In this document: piece after piece, positions 23,520 through 30,327 of the stretch
Numbering within the stretch: the first letter of the stretch is position 1
Layout: each line of letters opens with the position of its first letter
Assembly (NCBI RefSeq): GCF_029428675.1
Contig: NZ_JAJNEL010000001.1
Location: 4,092,001 to 4,156,000, forward strand
DNA: 64,000 nucleotides
Source: Streptomyces sp. JH14
GTDB taxonomy: Bacteria > Actinomycetota > Actinomycetes > Streptomycetales > Streptomycetaceae
Direction of reading: 5' to 3'
The notes under the pieces: model-generated
Databases searched by the model: none
Seen by the model: only the letters and a program-made list of their open reading frames with translations
What the model was told of the DNA's origin: nothing
Position numbers and translations under genes: made by a program

Positions 23520-24100
23520 CGCCCTCGACCGACAGGACCCCCAAGCAGGACCGCAGCCGCGCCACCCGCCGGCGGCTGCTCGAAGCCGCGGTCGCCTGCC
23601 TCGCCGAACACGGCTGGGCAGGCTCCACGGTCTCCGTCGTCGCCGAACGCGCAGGTGTCTCCCGCGGCGCGGCCCAGCACCACTTCCCCACCCGCGAGGA
23701 CCTGTTCACCGCAGCCGTCGAATACGTCGCCGAGGAACGCTCCGCCGCCCTGCGCGCCCTGCCTGTACAGGGCCGCACGGCCGTCGTCGCCGCCCTCGTC
23801 GACCTCTACACGGGCCCGTTGTTCCGCGCCGCACTCCAGCTCTGGGTCGCCGCATCGAACGAGGCGTCGCTGCACCCCCGCGTCAGCGAACTCGAAGCCC
23901 GCGTCGGCCGCGAGACCCACCGCATCGCCGTCGGACTCCTCGCCGCTGACGAGACGAAGCCCGGCGCACGCGAGACCGTCCAGGGCCTCCTCGACATGGC
24001 CCGCGGCCTGGGCCTGGCCAACGTACTGACCGACGACACCGCCCGGCGCGGGCGGGTCGTCGCCCAGTGGGCGGCCCTGGTGGACGACGCACTGGGCTGA
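23507..24100 (+). CDS. TetR family regulator of the carboxylase operon
   Basis: This 197-residue TetR/AcrR repressor has its HTH in residues about 15-62 (RATRRRLLEAAVACLAEHGW, then GVSRGAAQHHFPTREDLF), followed by a helical ligand-binding domain. The ATG at 23507 overlaps the hydratase gene by 13 bp, so it is the last cistron and is co-expressed with the pathway. Its likely operator is the GCAAGCATGCTTGC palindrome before the first gene, and the likely inducer is a pathway acyl-CoA. Both are inferences from position. Confidence 0.9.
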   Translation: MGVVTPSTDRTPKQDRSRATRRRLLEAAVACLAEHGWAGSTVSVVAERAGVSRGAAQHHFPTREDLFTAAVEYVAEERSAALRALPVQGRTAVVAALVDLYTGPLFRAALQLWVAASNEASLHPRVSELEARVGRETHRIAVGLLAADETKPGARETVQGLLDMARGLGLANVLTDDTARRGRVVAQWAALVDDALG

Positions 24101-24190
24101 GCACCGGGGCAGGGACTCCCAGGCGTACGCCGGCGTCGGGACGGCCCGGCCAACAGCTTCCGCATCGAGTCCGACCCGACCGGGCACGAA

Positions 24191-24223
24191 GGGCGCGGCG
24201 CCCCGGCATGGGACACCGCGCCC
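24191..24223. terminator. Hairpin between convergent TetR and citrate synthase genes
   Basis: The arms GGGCGCGG (24191-24198) and CCGCGCCC (24216-24223) form a perfect 8-bp stem with a 17-nt loop in a 140-bp convergent gap. Confidence 0.55.
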
Positions 24224-24240
24224 GTCCGGCACCCGGCGGC

Positions 24241-25341
24241 TCACCCGGTGATGTCGCCGTACCCCTCGATCTCCCGCGGATCACGCGGCCCCGGACCGAT
24301 ATAGCGCGCCGACGGACGCACCAGCCGCCCCGTCCGCTTCTGCTCCAGGATGTGCGCCGACCAGCCCGCCGTACGCGCGCACGTGAACATCGACGTGAAC
24401 ATGTGCGCCGGGACCTCCGCGAAGTCCAGCATGATGGCCGCCCAGAACTCCACGTTCGTCGCCAGCACCCGGTCCGGGCGCCGCGCGTGCAACTCCTCGA
24501 GCGCCGCCTTCTCCAGCGCCTCCGCCACCTCGAACCGCGGCGCGCCGAGCTCCTTCGCCGTGCGCCGCAGCACCCGCGCCCGCGGGTCCTCCGCCCGGTA
24601 CACCCGGTGCCCGAAGCCCATCAGCCGCTCACCCTTGTCCAGGGCCTGCTTCACATACGCGGTGGCGTCACCGGTCCGCTCGATCTCTTCGATCATCCCG
24701 AGGACACGCGACGGCGCACCGCCGTGCAGCGGCCCCGACATCGCACCGACCGCGCCGGACAGCGCCGCCGCCACATCCGCGCCCGTCGACGCGATGACCC
24801 GGGCAGTGAACGTGGAGGCGTTCATGCCGTGTTCGGCGGCCGACGTCCAGTACGCGTCGACGGCCTTCACATGCTTCGGGTCCGGCTCCCCGCGCCAGCG
24901 GATCATGAACCGCTCGACGACGGACTGCGCCTTGTCGATCTCGCTCTGCGGCACCATCGGCAGCCCCTGGCCGCGTGCCGACTGGGCGACGTACGACAGT
25001 GCCATCACGGCGGCCCGCGCCAGATCGTTGCGCGCGGTCTCCTCGTCGATGTCGAGCAGCGGCTTCAGCCCCCACACCGGCGCCAGCATCGCCAGCGCGG
25101 ACTGCACATCGACCCGGATGTCACCCGAGTGGACGGGGATCGGGAACGGCTCGGCGGGCGGCAGCCCGGGGTTGAACGCCCCGTCGACCAGCAGGCCCCA
25201 CACGTTCCCGAACGACACATGACCGACGAGATCCTCGATGTCGACCCCGCGGTAGCGGAGCGAACCGCCCTCCTTGTCGGGTTCGGCGATCTCCGTCTCG
25301 AACGCGATGACTCCCTCGAGCCCGGGTACGAAGTCGGACAT
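24241..25341 (-). CDS. Citrate synthase (citrate synthase 2 type)
   Basis: This 366-residue type I citrate synthase-like enzyme condenses acetyl-CoA with oxaloacetate. Related forms use propionyl-CoA, so a 2-methylcitrate role cannot be excluded. Catalytic regions visible are SGPLHGGAPSRVLGM (first His), LMGFGHRVYRAEDPRARVL (second His) and the late AEVPAHMFTSMFTCARTAGWSAHILEQ (landmark with the Arg-binding region). The start is one of two adjacent ATGs. 25341 gives MSDFVPGLEG and better spacing from GAGGGAG than 25344. It is divergent from pdxH. Confidence 0.94.
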   Translation of the reverse strand: MSDFVPGLEGVIAFETEIAEPDKEGGSLRYRGVDIEDLVGHVSFGNVWGLLVDGAFNPGLPPAEPFPIPVHSGDIRVDVQSALAMLAPVWGLKPLLDIDEETARNDLARAAVMALSYVAQSARGQGLPMVPQSEIDKAQSVVERFMIRWRGEPDPKHVKAVDAYWTSAAEHGMNASTFTARVIASTGADVAAALSGAVGAMSGPLHGGAPSRVLGMIEEIERTGDATAYVKQALDKGERLMGFGHRVYRAEDPRARVLRRTAKELGAPRFEVAEALEKAALEELHARRPDRVLATNVEFWAAIMLDFAEVPAHMFTSMFTCARTAGWSAHILEQKRTGRLVRPSARYIGPGPRDPREIEGYGDITG

Positions 25342-25467
25342 CATGCGGCTCCCTCGAATTCGGCGGCTGTACGGAGGCCACAGTGGCCTGCCCCAAGATA
25401 TTGGCGGGTTCCCACGACGCGGGGAAGCGTGACATCCCGCACAGAGCCCGGGATTACCGGTGCGTGG

Positions 25468-25494
25468 TTGACACCCCTCCTCGCCGGGCAAACT
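25468..25494 (+). promoter_or_regulatory. Possible pdxH promoter
   Basis: A consensus -35 TTGACA at 25468-25473 is followed after 15-16 bp by CAAACT/AAACTG at 25489-25495, about 25 bp before the pdxH start. The -10 is weak and the spacing short, so this is tentative. Confidence 0.3.
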
Positions 25495-25518
25495 GCGCCG
25501 CTGCGGCAGGATGATCCC

Positions 25519-26193
25519 GTGCCCACCGCAGATTCCCCTTCCGATTCCACCACCGATCCGGCCGCCATGCGCGAGCAGTACCGCTCCGAGGGCTTCACCG
25601 AGGACACGCTGGCCGCCGACCCGATGCAGCAGTTCGCCCACTGGTTCCGGCAGATCGCCGCAGGTGGGATGGTCCACGAGCCGAACGCCATGGTGGTCTC
25701 CACGGCCACCCCCGACGGCCGCCCGTCCTCCCGCACGGTGCTGCTGAAGAAGTACGACGCCCGGGGTTTCGTCTTCTTCACCAACTACGCCTCCCGCAAG
25801 GGCCGCGAACTGGACGCCAACCCGTATGTGTCGCTGCTCTTCCCCTGGCACCCGCTGGCCCGCCAGGTCATCGTCACCGGCACCGCGGCCCGCATCGCCC
25901 GCGAGGAGACGGTCGCCTACTTCCGCACCCGCCCGCACGGCTCCCAGCTGGGTGCCTGGGCGAGCGAGCAGTCGTCGCTGATCGGTTCCCGCCAGGAGCT
26001 CATCGACCGGTACGAGGAACTGGCGGCCCGCTACCCGGAGGGCGAACACATCCCCGCACCCCCCGAGTGGGGCGGCTTCCGCGTCGTACCGGAGACCATC
26101 GAGTTCTGGCAGGGCCACGAGAACCGGCTGCACGACCGGCTGCGGTACGTACGCGAGGGCGACGGCTGGCGGGTGGAGCGCCTCAGCCCGTGA
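25519..26193 (+). CDS. pdxH: Pyridoxamine 5'-phosphate oxidase PdxH
   Basis: This 224-residue FMN oxidase makes pyridoxal 5'-phosphate from PNP or PMP, the last step of vitamin B6 activation or salvage. Family signatures are present: REQYRSEGFTEDTLAADPM substrate region, RTVLLKKYDARGFVFFTNYASRKG (FMN/phosphate binding) and the C-terminal EFWQGHENRLHDRLRYVRE block with the active-site Arg-Leu-His-Asp-Arg. The GTG at 25519 is chosen because the longer frame only mirrors citrate synthase. It makes the cofactor for serC, but the two genes are not linked. Confidence 0.96.
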   Translation: MPTADSPSDSTTDPAAMREQYRSEGFTEDTLAADPMQQFAHWFRQIAAGGMVHEPNAMVVSTATPDGRPSSRTVLLKKYDARGFVFFTNYASRKGRELDANPYVSLLFPWHPLARQVIVTGTAARIAREETVAYFRTRPHGSQLGAWASEQSSLIGSRQELIDRYEELAARYPEGEHIPAPPEWGGFRVVPETIEFWQGHENRLHDRLRYVREGDGWRVERLSP

Positions 26194-26204
26194 CCGGGCG
26201 GCCC

Positions 26205-26405
26205 GGACACGCAGAAACCCGCGGGCTCTGGTCCCTCCTTGCGGAGGGGCCGGCCGGACTTACCGGCGAGCCCGCGGGTCGGTGACTGCTTGGGATTGGC
26301 CGGCGTCCGGCCTGCACTGCAAGAGCGCGACGACGGGCGTCAGCCCGCAGTCACCTCACGAGTCCGAGAAGACTGCACTTCCCGATCACCTCCTTTCGCG
26401 TGTAC
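26205..26405 (-). ncRNA. Putative structured small RNA with internal mini-ORF
   Basis: A minus-strand transcript is predicted from a strong promoter. It has three elements. (a) A 9-bp long-range stem has arms at 26347-26355 and 26281-26289 (GGTGACTGC and its complement) enclosing a hairpin at 26298-26312. (b) A 12-bp stem (26217-26228 with 26268-26279) encloses two hairpins: 26253-26267, and 26233-26248 with a GCAA GNRA tetraloop in minus sense. That makes a three-way junction. (c) A short TTTC run follows the last arm. The final stem lies just beyond the pdxH stop, so it can also terminate pdxH. No Rfam family is recognised. Ends are estimates. Confidence 0.6.
26340..26378 (-). CDS. 12-codon ORF (MQSSRTREVTAG) in the small RNA
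   Basis: A GTG start at 26378 lies ten bases after GGAGG of an extended Shine-Dalgarno AAAGGAGGTGATC (26384-26396), which matches the 16S rRNA 3' end almost without gaps. Codons 8-11 are the 5' arm of the 9-bp stem, so a ribosome on this ORF would open that stem. Either a leader peptide or a small functional peptide is possible. Confidence 0.5.
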   Translation of the reverse strand: MQSSRTREVTAG

Positions 26406-26410
26406 GGCAC

Positions 26411-26439
26411 ACCCTAGGAACCCCTCCGCAGTCGCACAA
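26411..26439 (-). promoter_or_regulatory. Promoter of the minus-strand small RNA
   Basis: In minus sense: TTGTGC (26439-26434), exactly 17 bp, then TAGGGT (26416-26411), a good HrdB-type promoter. The predicted transcription start is near 26404. Confidence 0.6.
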
Positions 26440-26559
26440 CCGAATTAACGCGGAATCGGCAGGTGTCGATTTTCCGGAAAGCCGGTGTGTGCTGGGTCAC
26501 GTTCGAGTTCAATGATCTGACGTGCAGCAATGGCGGACGCGTCCTGCAGGGGGTCCGGG

Positions 26560-27912
26560 ATGAGTGCTTCCAGGGGCAGTGGGACCACCGACGCTCTCGG
26601 GCCGGATCCGATGCCCGGGTCGGAGCTGCTCGCGGCGTTGCTCGACGGTATGGACGCGGCGCTCTGCGCCTTCGGCGCGGACGGCACGGTCACCCACTGG
26701 AACCGTGAGGCGGAGCGGATTCTCGGCTGGTCGGCCGAGGAGGCCGTGGGGCGCGCCGGGTTCGCGGGGTGGGCGGTGCGCAGTGCGGACGCGGGTGAGG
26801 TGCAGGGGCGGCTGATGGCGGCCATGGACGCGCCGGGGCGTCAGGTGCACGAGTTCGCCCTGCTGCGCAAGGACGGCGGGCGGGTGCTCGTACGGATGCA
26901 GTCGGCCGGGGTCCGGGGCGCGGACGGCCGGCCGGCCGGGGTGTACTGCGCGTTCAGCGAGGTGCACGCGCAGATCGACCTGGAGCGGTCGATCGCGCTC
27001 AGCGAGGCGATGTTCGAGGACACGTCGTGGGGCGTCGTCCTCGTCGATGTGGATCTGCGGCCGACGGTCGTCAACGCGTACGCGGCGCGGGCGCTGGGCG
27101 GTGGCCGTACGACGCTGCTGGGACGTCCGCTCGCGGAGCTGGTCGTGCAGGGGGTGGAGGATCTGGAGGGCGCGCTGCAGCACGTCCTCGCCGAAGGGAC
27201 CCCGTCCGCGTCCGCGCCCGCCGAGCTCTGGGTGACGCTGCGGACGTCGGACGGTGACCGGCGGCGCTGCTGGCGCAGCGGGTTCCTGCAGCTGGCGTCG
27301 CCGCTCGCGGAGGAGCCGGTCCCGCTCGGGGTCGGCTGGCTGTTCCAGGATGTGACGGCCCAGAAGGTGGCGGCGCAGGAGGCGGACCGGGCGCGGTTCC
27401 GGTCGAATCAGCTGTACCGGGCGTGCCGGTCGGCGGCCGAGTGCGAGGACCCGATGGAGGCGGCGACGACCTACCTGGACTACGCGCTGGCCGGCTTCGC
27501 CGATCATGCGCTGATCGACCTGCTGGCGGGGGAGCGGCTGGTGCGTGCGGCGGCGACCCCGGCCGACGCCCCGGGCCCGTGTCTGCCGGTGACGGGCGGG
27601 GGCTTCCCGGTGCGTTACGTTCCGGGGCACCCGGCGCTGCAGGCGGTGGACCGTACGGGTTCGGTGCGGTCCAGCGCGGGTGAGGGTGAAGGGAGTTGGG
27701 CGGACGAGCGGCAGTGGCCGGAGAACTCGGTGCACGCCCTGTGCGCGGTGCTGCGCAGCCGGGGCCGCACGCTGGGCGTGGTGACGTTCCTGCGCTCCCC
27801 GCACCGTCCGCCGTTCGAACGCCCGGACGCGGAGTACGCGGAGAGCGTGGCGGCGAGGGTGGCCACGGCGGTGGACCTGTCGCAGACCCTGCCTTCGCCC
27901 CCCGCCCTCTGA
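26560..27912 (+). CDS. PAS-PAS-GAF sensory protein without output domain
   Basis: This protein of about 450 residues has two PAS domains. The first has MDAALCAFGADGTVTHWNREAERILGW, the second EDTSWGVVLVDVDLRPTVVNAYAARALG (landmarks). Each ends in a PAC-like strand block. A C-terminal GAF-like domain follows (about residues 290-440). No kinase, phosphatase, GGDEF or HTH domain follows, so it probably signals by protein contact or has lost its output. The start at 26560 has AGGGGG upstream. An in-frame ATG at 26530 would add ten residues. The gene is soluble, monocistronic and divergent from the small RNA. Confidence 0.85.
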   Translation: MSASRGSGTTDALGPDPMPGSELLAALLDGMDAALCAFGADGTVTHWNREAERILGWSAEEAVGRAGFAGWAVRSADAGEVQGRLMAAMDAPGRQVHEFALLRKDGGRVLVRMQSAGVRGADGRPAGVYCAFSEVHAQIDLERSIALSEAMFEDTSWGVVLVDVDLRPTVVNAYAARALGGGRTTLLGRPLAELVVQGVEDLEGALQHVLAEGTPSASAPAELWVTLRTSDGDRRRCWRSGFLQLASPLAEEPVPLGVGWLFQDVTAQKVAAQEADRARFRSNQLYRACRSAAECEDPMEAATTYLDYALAGFADHALIDLLAGERLVRAAATPADAPGPCLPVTGGGFPVRYVPGHPALQAVDRTGSVRSSAGEGEGSWADERQWPENSVHALCAVLRSRGRTLGVVTFLRSPHRPPFERPDAEYAESVAARVATAVDLSQTLPSPPAL

Positions 27913-27975
27913 GGGCCACCGGGCGCCCGAGCCCGTTCGGTGACCGGGGCACGAACGCCCTTCGGACGGCCGCGG

Positions 27976-28743
27976 TCACCTTCCGTGCTGGTAGAAGATC
28001 CGGTCCGCGTACTCGGTCATCACGCGCCTGTTCCACTCGTGTCCACCGTCGACGTTCCCGGACCGCAGCAGCGGCGGCTCGATCCCCCGCTCCACCAACC
28101 GCTCGGCGGCCGTCGCCATCATCGCCTGCATCACCGCGCTCGTGACCACCGTCGACGCGGGGGCGAACGGCGCCTCGACGCCGTCCGCGGTCAGCTCCGC
28201 GTCGCCGATCGCGATCTTGCTGTCGAGGACGATGTCGCAGTGGTCCCGCAGGAACCCGCCCGAGCCGTGCAGCGACCGCGTCGTGTCCGATTCCGCGTAC
28301 GCCACCGACGTGACGCCGATGACCGTGATCCCGCGATCACGCGCACCCTGCGCCATCTCGACGGGCAGCGTGTTGCGCCCGGAGAGCGAGATGATCACGA
28401 GCAGGTCGCCGGCGCTCGCCGGGCTGGAGTCGAGCACCGCACCGGCCAGACCGCCCACCCGCTCCAGTGCCGAGCCGAGCGTCGCGGGCATCACGTCGAC
28501 GCCGAGGGTGCCGGGGACGGCGAGCAGGTTCATCAGGGCCAGCCCGCCGGCCCGGTAGACGACGTCCTGGGCGGCGAGCGACGAGTGGCCGGCGCCGAAC
28601 GCGAAGAGCCTGCCGCCCGCTGCGACGGTGTCGGCGATCGCGGTCCCGGCCGCCGCGATGTTGCCGGACTCCTCGTCGCGTACGCGCTCCAGCAGGCCGA
28701 TCGCTGCGTCGAAGAACTGACCGGCCAGCGTGCTGTCGCTCAT
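27976..28743 (-). CDS. SIS-domain sugar-phosphate-binding protein
   Basis: This 255-residue sugar isomerase (SIS) fold protein has the phosphosugar loop AFGAGHSSLAAQD near residue 50 and a second SLSGRNTLPVEMA near residue 115. It resembles the MurQ/GmhA-like SIS proteins of amino-sugar metabolism, and the exact reaction is unknown. ATG 28743 (MSDSTLAGQF) is chosen because GGCCTCCTCGATG gives a ribosome site. The longer frame runs into the operator region. A DasR-like site 60 bp upstream supports a link with N-acetylglucosamine metabolism. Confidence 0.88.
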   Translation of the reverse strand: MSDSTLAGQFFDAAIGLLERVRDEESGNIAAAGTAIADTVAAGGRLFAFGAGHSSLAAQDVVYRAGGLALMNLLAVPGTLGVDVMPATLGSALERVGGLAGAVLDSSPASAGDLLVIISLSGRNTLPVEMAQGARDRGITVIGVTSVAYAESDTTRSLHGSGGFLRDHCDIVLDSKIAIGDAELTADGVEAPFAPASTVVTSAVMQAMMATAAERLVERGIEPPLLRSGNVDGGHEWNRRVMTEYADRIFYQHGR

Positions 28744-28802
28744 CGAGGAGGCCCTTTCGGCGGTGGTGGGTGACCGTGGGGTGTCTGTGCCGCGGATCAC
28801 GT

Positions 28803-28818
28803 TGCGGTCTGGACCACT
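28803..28818. promoter_or_regulatory. DasR-like (dre) operator between the SIS gene and dmdR1
   Basis: TGCGGTCTGGACCACT compares with the dre consensus ACTGGTCTAGACCACT. Twelve of 16 positions match, including the GGTCT-N-GACC core. It lies 60 bp before the SIS gene and 137 bp before dmdR1. A weaker GGTCCAG half-site occurs near 28850 and another near 28903. DasR control of dmdR1 has been reported in S. coelicolor (recalled). Confidence 0.6.
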
Positions 28819-28824
28819 GACCTG

Positions 28825-29640
28825 TCAATAGCGCTTGTGGCCCGCACATACGGTCCAGGGTTCGGCCGGCAGGGCACGGTTGTCAGCGCTATGCGTCAGA
28901 ATTGGTCCAGGGCCTGCGCACGGCGTTTTCATGTCACAGCATCGAGGGGCACGAATGTCCGGACTGATCGACACAACGGAGATGTATCTCCGCACCATCC
29001 TCGAACTCGAAGAGGAAGGCGTCGTCCCCATGCGCGCCCGGATCGCGGAGCGGCTGGACCAGAGCGGTCCGACGGTCAGCCAGACGGTCGCGCGCATGGA
29101 GCGTGACGGCCTGGTGCAGGTCGCGGGCGACCGGCATCTGGAGCTGACGGAGGAGGGCCGACGGCTGGCGACCCGGGTGATGCGCAAGCACCGGCTCGCC
29201 GAGTGCCTGCTCGTCGACGTGATCGGCCTGGAGTGGGAGCAGGTGCACGCGGAGGCCTGCCGCTGGGAGCACGTGATGAGCGAGGCCGTGGAGCGCCGCG
29301 TGCTGGAGCTGCTGCGGCACCCGACGGAGTCGCCGTACGGGAATCCGATTCCGGGCCTGGAGGAGCTGGGCGAGAAGGCCGAGGCCGACCCGTTCCTCGA
29401 CGACGGGATGGTCAGCCTGTCGGAGCTCGACCCGGGATCCGACGGCAAGACCGTGGTGGTGCGCAGGATCGGCGAGCCGATCCAGACGGATGCCCAGCTG
29501 ATGTATACGTTGCGGCGGGCGGGCGTGCAGCCCGGCTCCGTGGTCAGCGTGACGCAGTCGCCCGGCGGGGTGCTGGTCGGCAGCAGCGGCGAGGCGGCGG
29601 AGCTGGACGCCGAAGTCGCCTCGCACGTGTTCGTCGCCAA
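28825..29640 (-). other. Antiparallel ORF overlapping dmdR1 (adm-like)
   Basis: An uninterrupted 271-codon frame lies fully opposite dmdR1. Its predicted product is Ser/Arg/Pro-rich (for example SASSSAASPLLPTSTPPG), as expected from antisense high-GC frames, so openness alone is not evidence. It is recorded because an antiparallel gene named adm, opposite dmdR1, has been reported to be expressed in S. coelicolor (recalled). No promoter was found by eye. Confidence 0.3.
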
Positions 29641-29647
29641 GCGCTGA
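28955..29647 (+). CDS. dmdR1: Iron-dependent DtxR/IdeR-family regulator DmdR1
   Basis: This 230-residue DtxR-family repressor of siderophore and iron genes has the N-terminal winged HTH (ARIAERLDQSGPTVSQTVARME). The metal-binding and dimerisation domain has DGLVQVAGDRHLELTEEGR and EACRWEHVMSEAVERR (Cys, Glu and His ligands) and HRLAECLLVDVIGLEW. The C-terminal SH3-like domain ends SHVFVAKR. ATG 28955 starts MSGLIDTTEMYLRTI, the family N-terminus. Order beside a SIS gene matches S. coelicolor dmdR1. A long open frame covers the opposite strand. Confidence 0.93.
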   Translation: MSGLIDTTEMYLRTILELEEEGVVPMRARIAERLDQSGPTVSQTVARMERDGLVQVAGDRHLELTEEGRRLATRVMRKHRLAECLLVDVIGLEWEQVHAEACRWEHVMSEAVERRVLELLRHPTESPYGNPIPGLEELGEKAEADPFLDDGMVSLSELDPGSDGKTVVVRRIGEPIQTDAQLMYTLRRAGVQPGSVVSVTQSPGGVLVGSSGEAAELDAEVASHVFVAKR

Positions 29648-29840
29648 ACGCACGCACACCAGTACCCGCACGCACCCGGAAGGATGCGCGCGCGGCCGCC
29701 CCGGACGCTGAACCGTAACGTCCGCTTTCCGTTTTTCCGTCCGGAATTGCAGCGCTCTGACGGTTCGCGTGCCAGGCTGTGGCTGAGGCATACCTGAGAG
29801 TGGCGGCCGCCTGGCCACGCGGTCGGGGAGGGAGCAGCGG

Positions 29841-30287
29841 ATGCGCCCGTCGTACTGGCGTGTGAACCGGAAGGCGGCCGGCCCGAGCCCGAACGCCCCG
29901 GCCGGCCCCGCAGGCTGCCGGGCGGCGCTGTACGGCCACGCAGGCCGCGCCGCCCCGCCCGCGTATGCCCCGGCGCCCACAGGCCCGCACGACCCCGGCG
30001 GCCCGCACGCCGGCGCGGGCCGTTCCGCGCGCCCCCCGGACATGAGAGGGCCCCGGCGCCGCGCGGCGCCGGGGCCTGTCCTCCCCTGTTCCGACCCGGA
30101 GCCCCGAGCTCTCAAGGTCGGTCCCCACGGGCCCTCATCCCCGAGTGGCCCGCCTCCCGCAGAAGATCTCCCCTCCGCGGCCGACGTCAATCCTTGGAGG
30201 CCGTCACTCGAACGAGGGGTGTTGCGAGCCGGAACCCGTTGTTCGAATAAAGGTTCGATAGTCTGGCGTGACGCCACCACGCGGTGA
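29841..30287 (+). CDS. Doubtful hypothetical protein, Pro/Ala/Gly-rich
   Basis: This 148-codon frame has a plausible Shine-Dalgarno. The first 65 codons have high GC in third positions. The rest does not, and a 12-bp terminator-like stem falls inside it. The product has no recognised motif, transmembrane segment or signal peptide. A TGA in the +1 frame at 30043, just before the hairpin, would give a natural gene end after a frameshift. Confidence 0.25.
   Translation: MRPSYWRVNRKAAGPSPNAPAGPAGCRAALYGHAGRAAPPAYAPAPTGPHDPGGPHAGAGRSARPPDMRGPRRRAAPGPVLPCSDPEPRALKVGPHGPSSPSGPPPAEDLPSAADVNPWRPSLERGVLRAGTRCSNKGSIVWRDATTR
30049..30076. terminator. Strong hairpin, 12-bp perfect stem with GCGC loop
   Basis: GGCCCCGGCGCC (30049-30060) pairs perfectly with 30065-30076. 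It is terminator-like, with no U-tract. It would end transcription from the dmdR1 side. Confidence 0.6.
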
Positions 30288-30327
30288 ACGAGCGGTGATC
30301 GAGGACCCGAAGGGGGTGCCAGGACAT

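Larger units (their letters stand above)
29648..30327. other. Intergenic stretch dmdR1 to hydrolase: weak ORF and hairpin
   Basis: This holds one open frame (29841-30287, 148 codons, good GGGAGGGAG ribosome site, Pro/Ala/Gly-rich, no recognised domain). Its codon bias looks coding-like only up to about 30040. It also holds a strong hairpin at 30049-30076. If the frame is a gene, the 3' part is unusual, and a frameshift or fortuitous read-through is possible. Otherwise no gene is seen here. Confidence 0.4.

Noticed and set aside
24001..26500. tRNA or rRNA-like element, because the plus strand contains a 16S 3'-end-like GATCACCTCCTTT at 26384-26396
   Set aside because: Only 13 bases match and no rRNA surrounds them; on the minus strand it reads as a strong Shine-Dalgarno, which explains it better.
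29783..29798. Possible iron box (CTGAGGCATACCTGAG) downstream of dmdR1
   Set aside because: Arms are not complementary and the match to the IdeR/DmdR consensus is poor.
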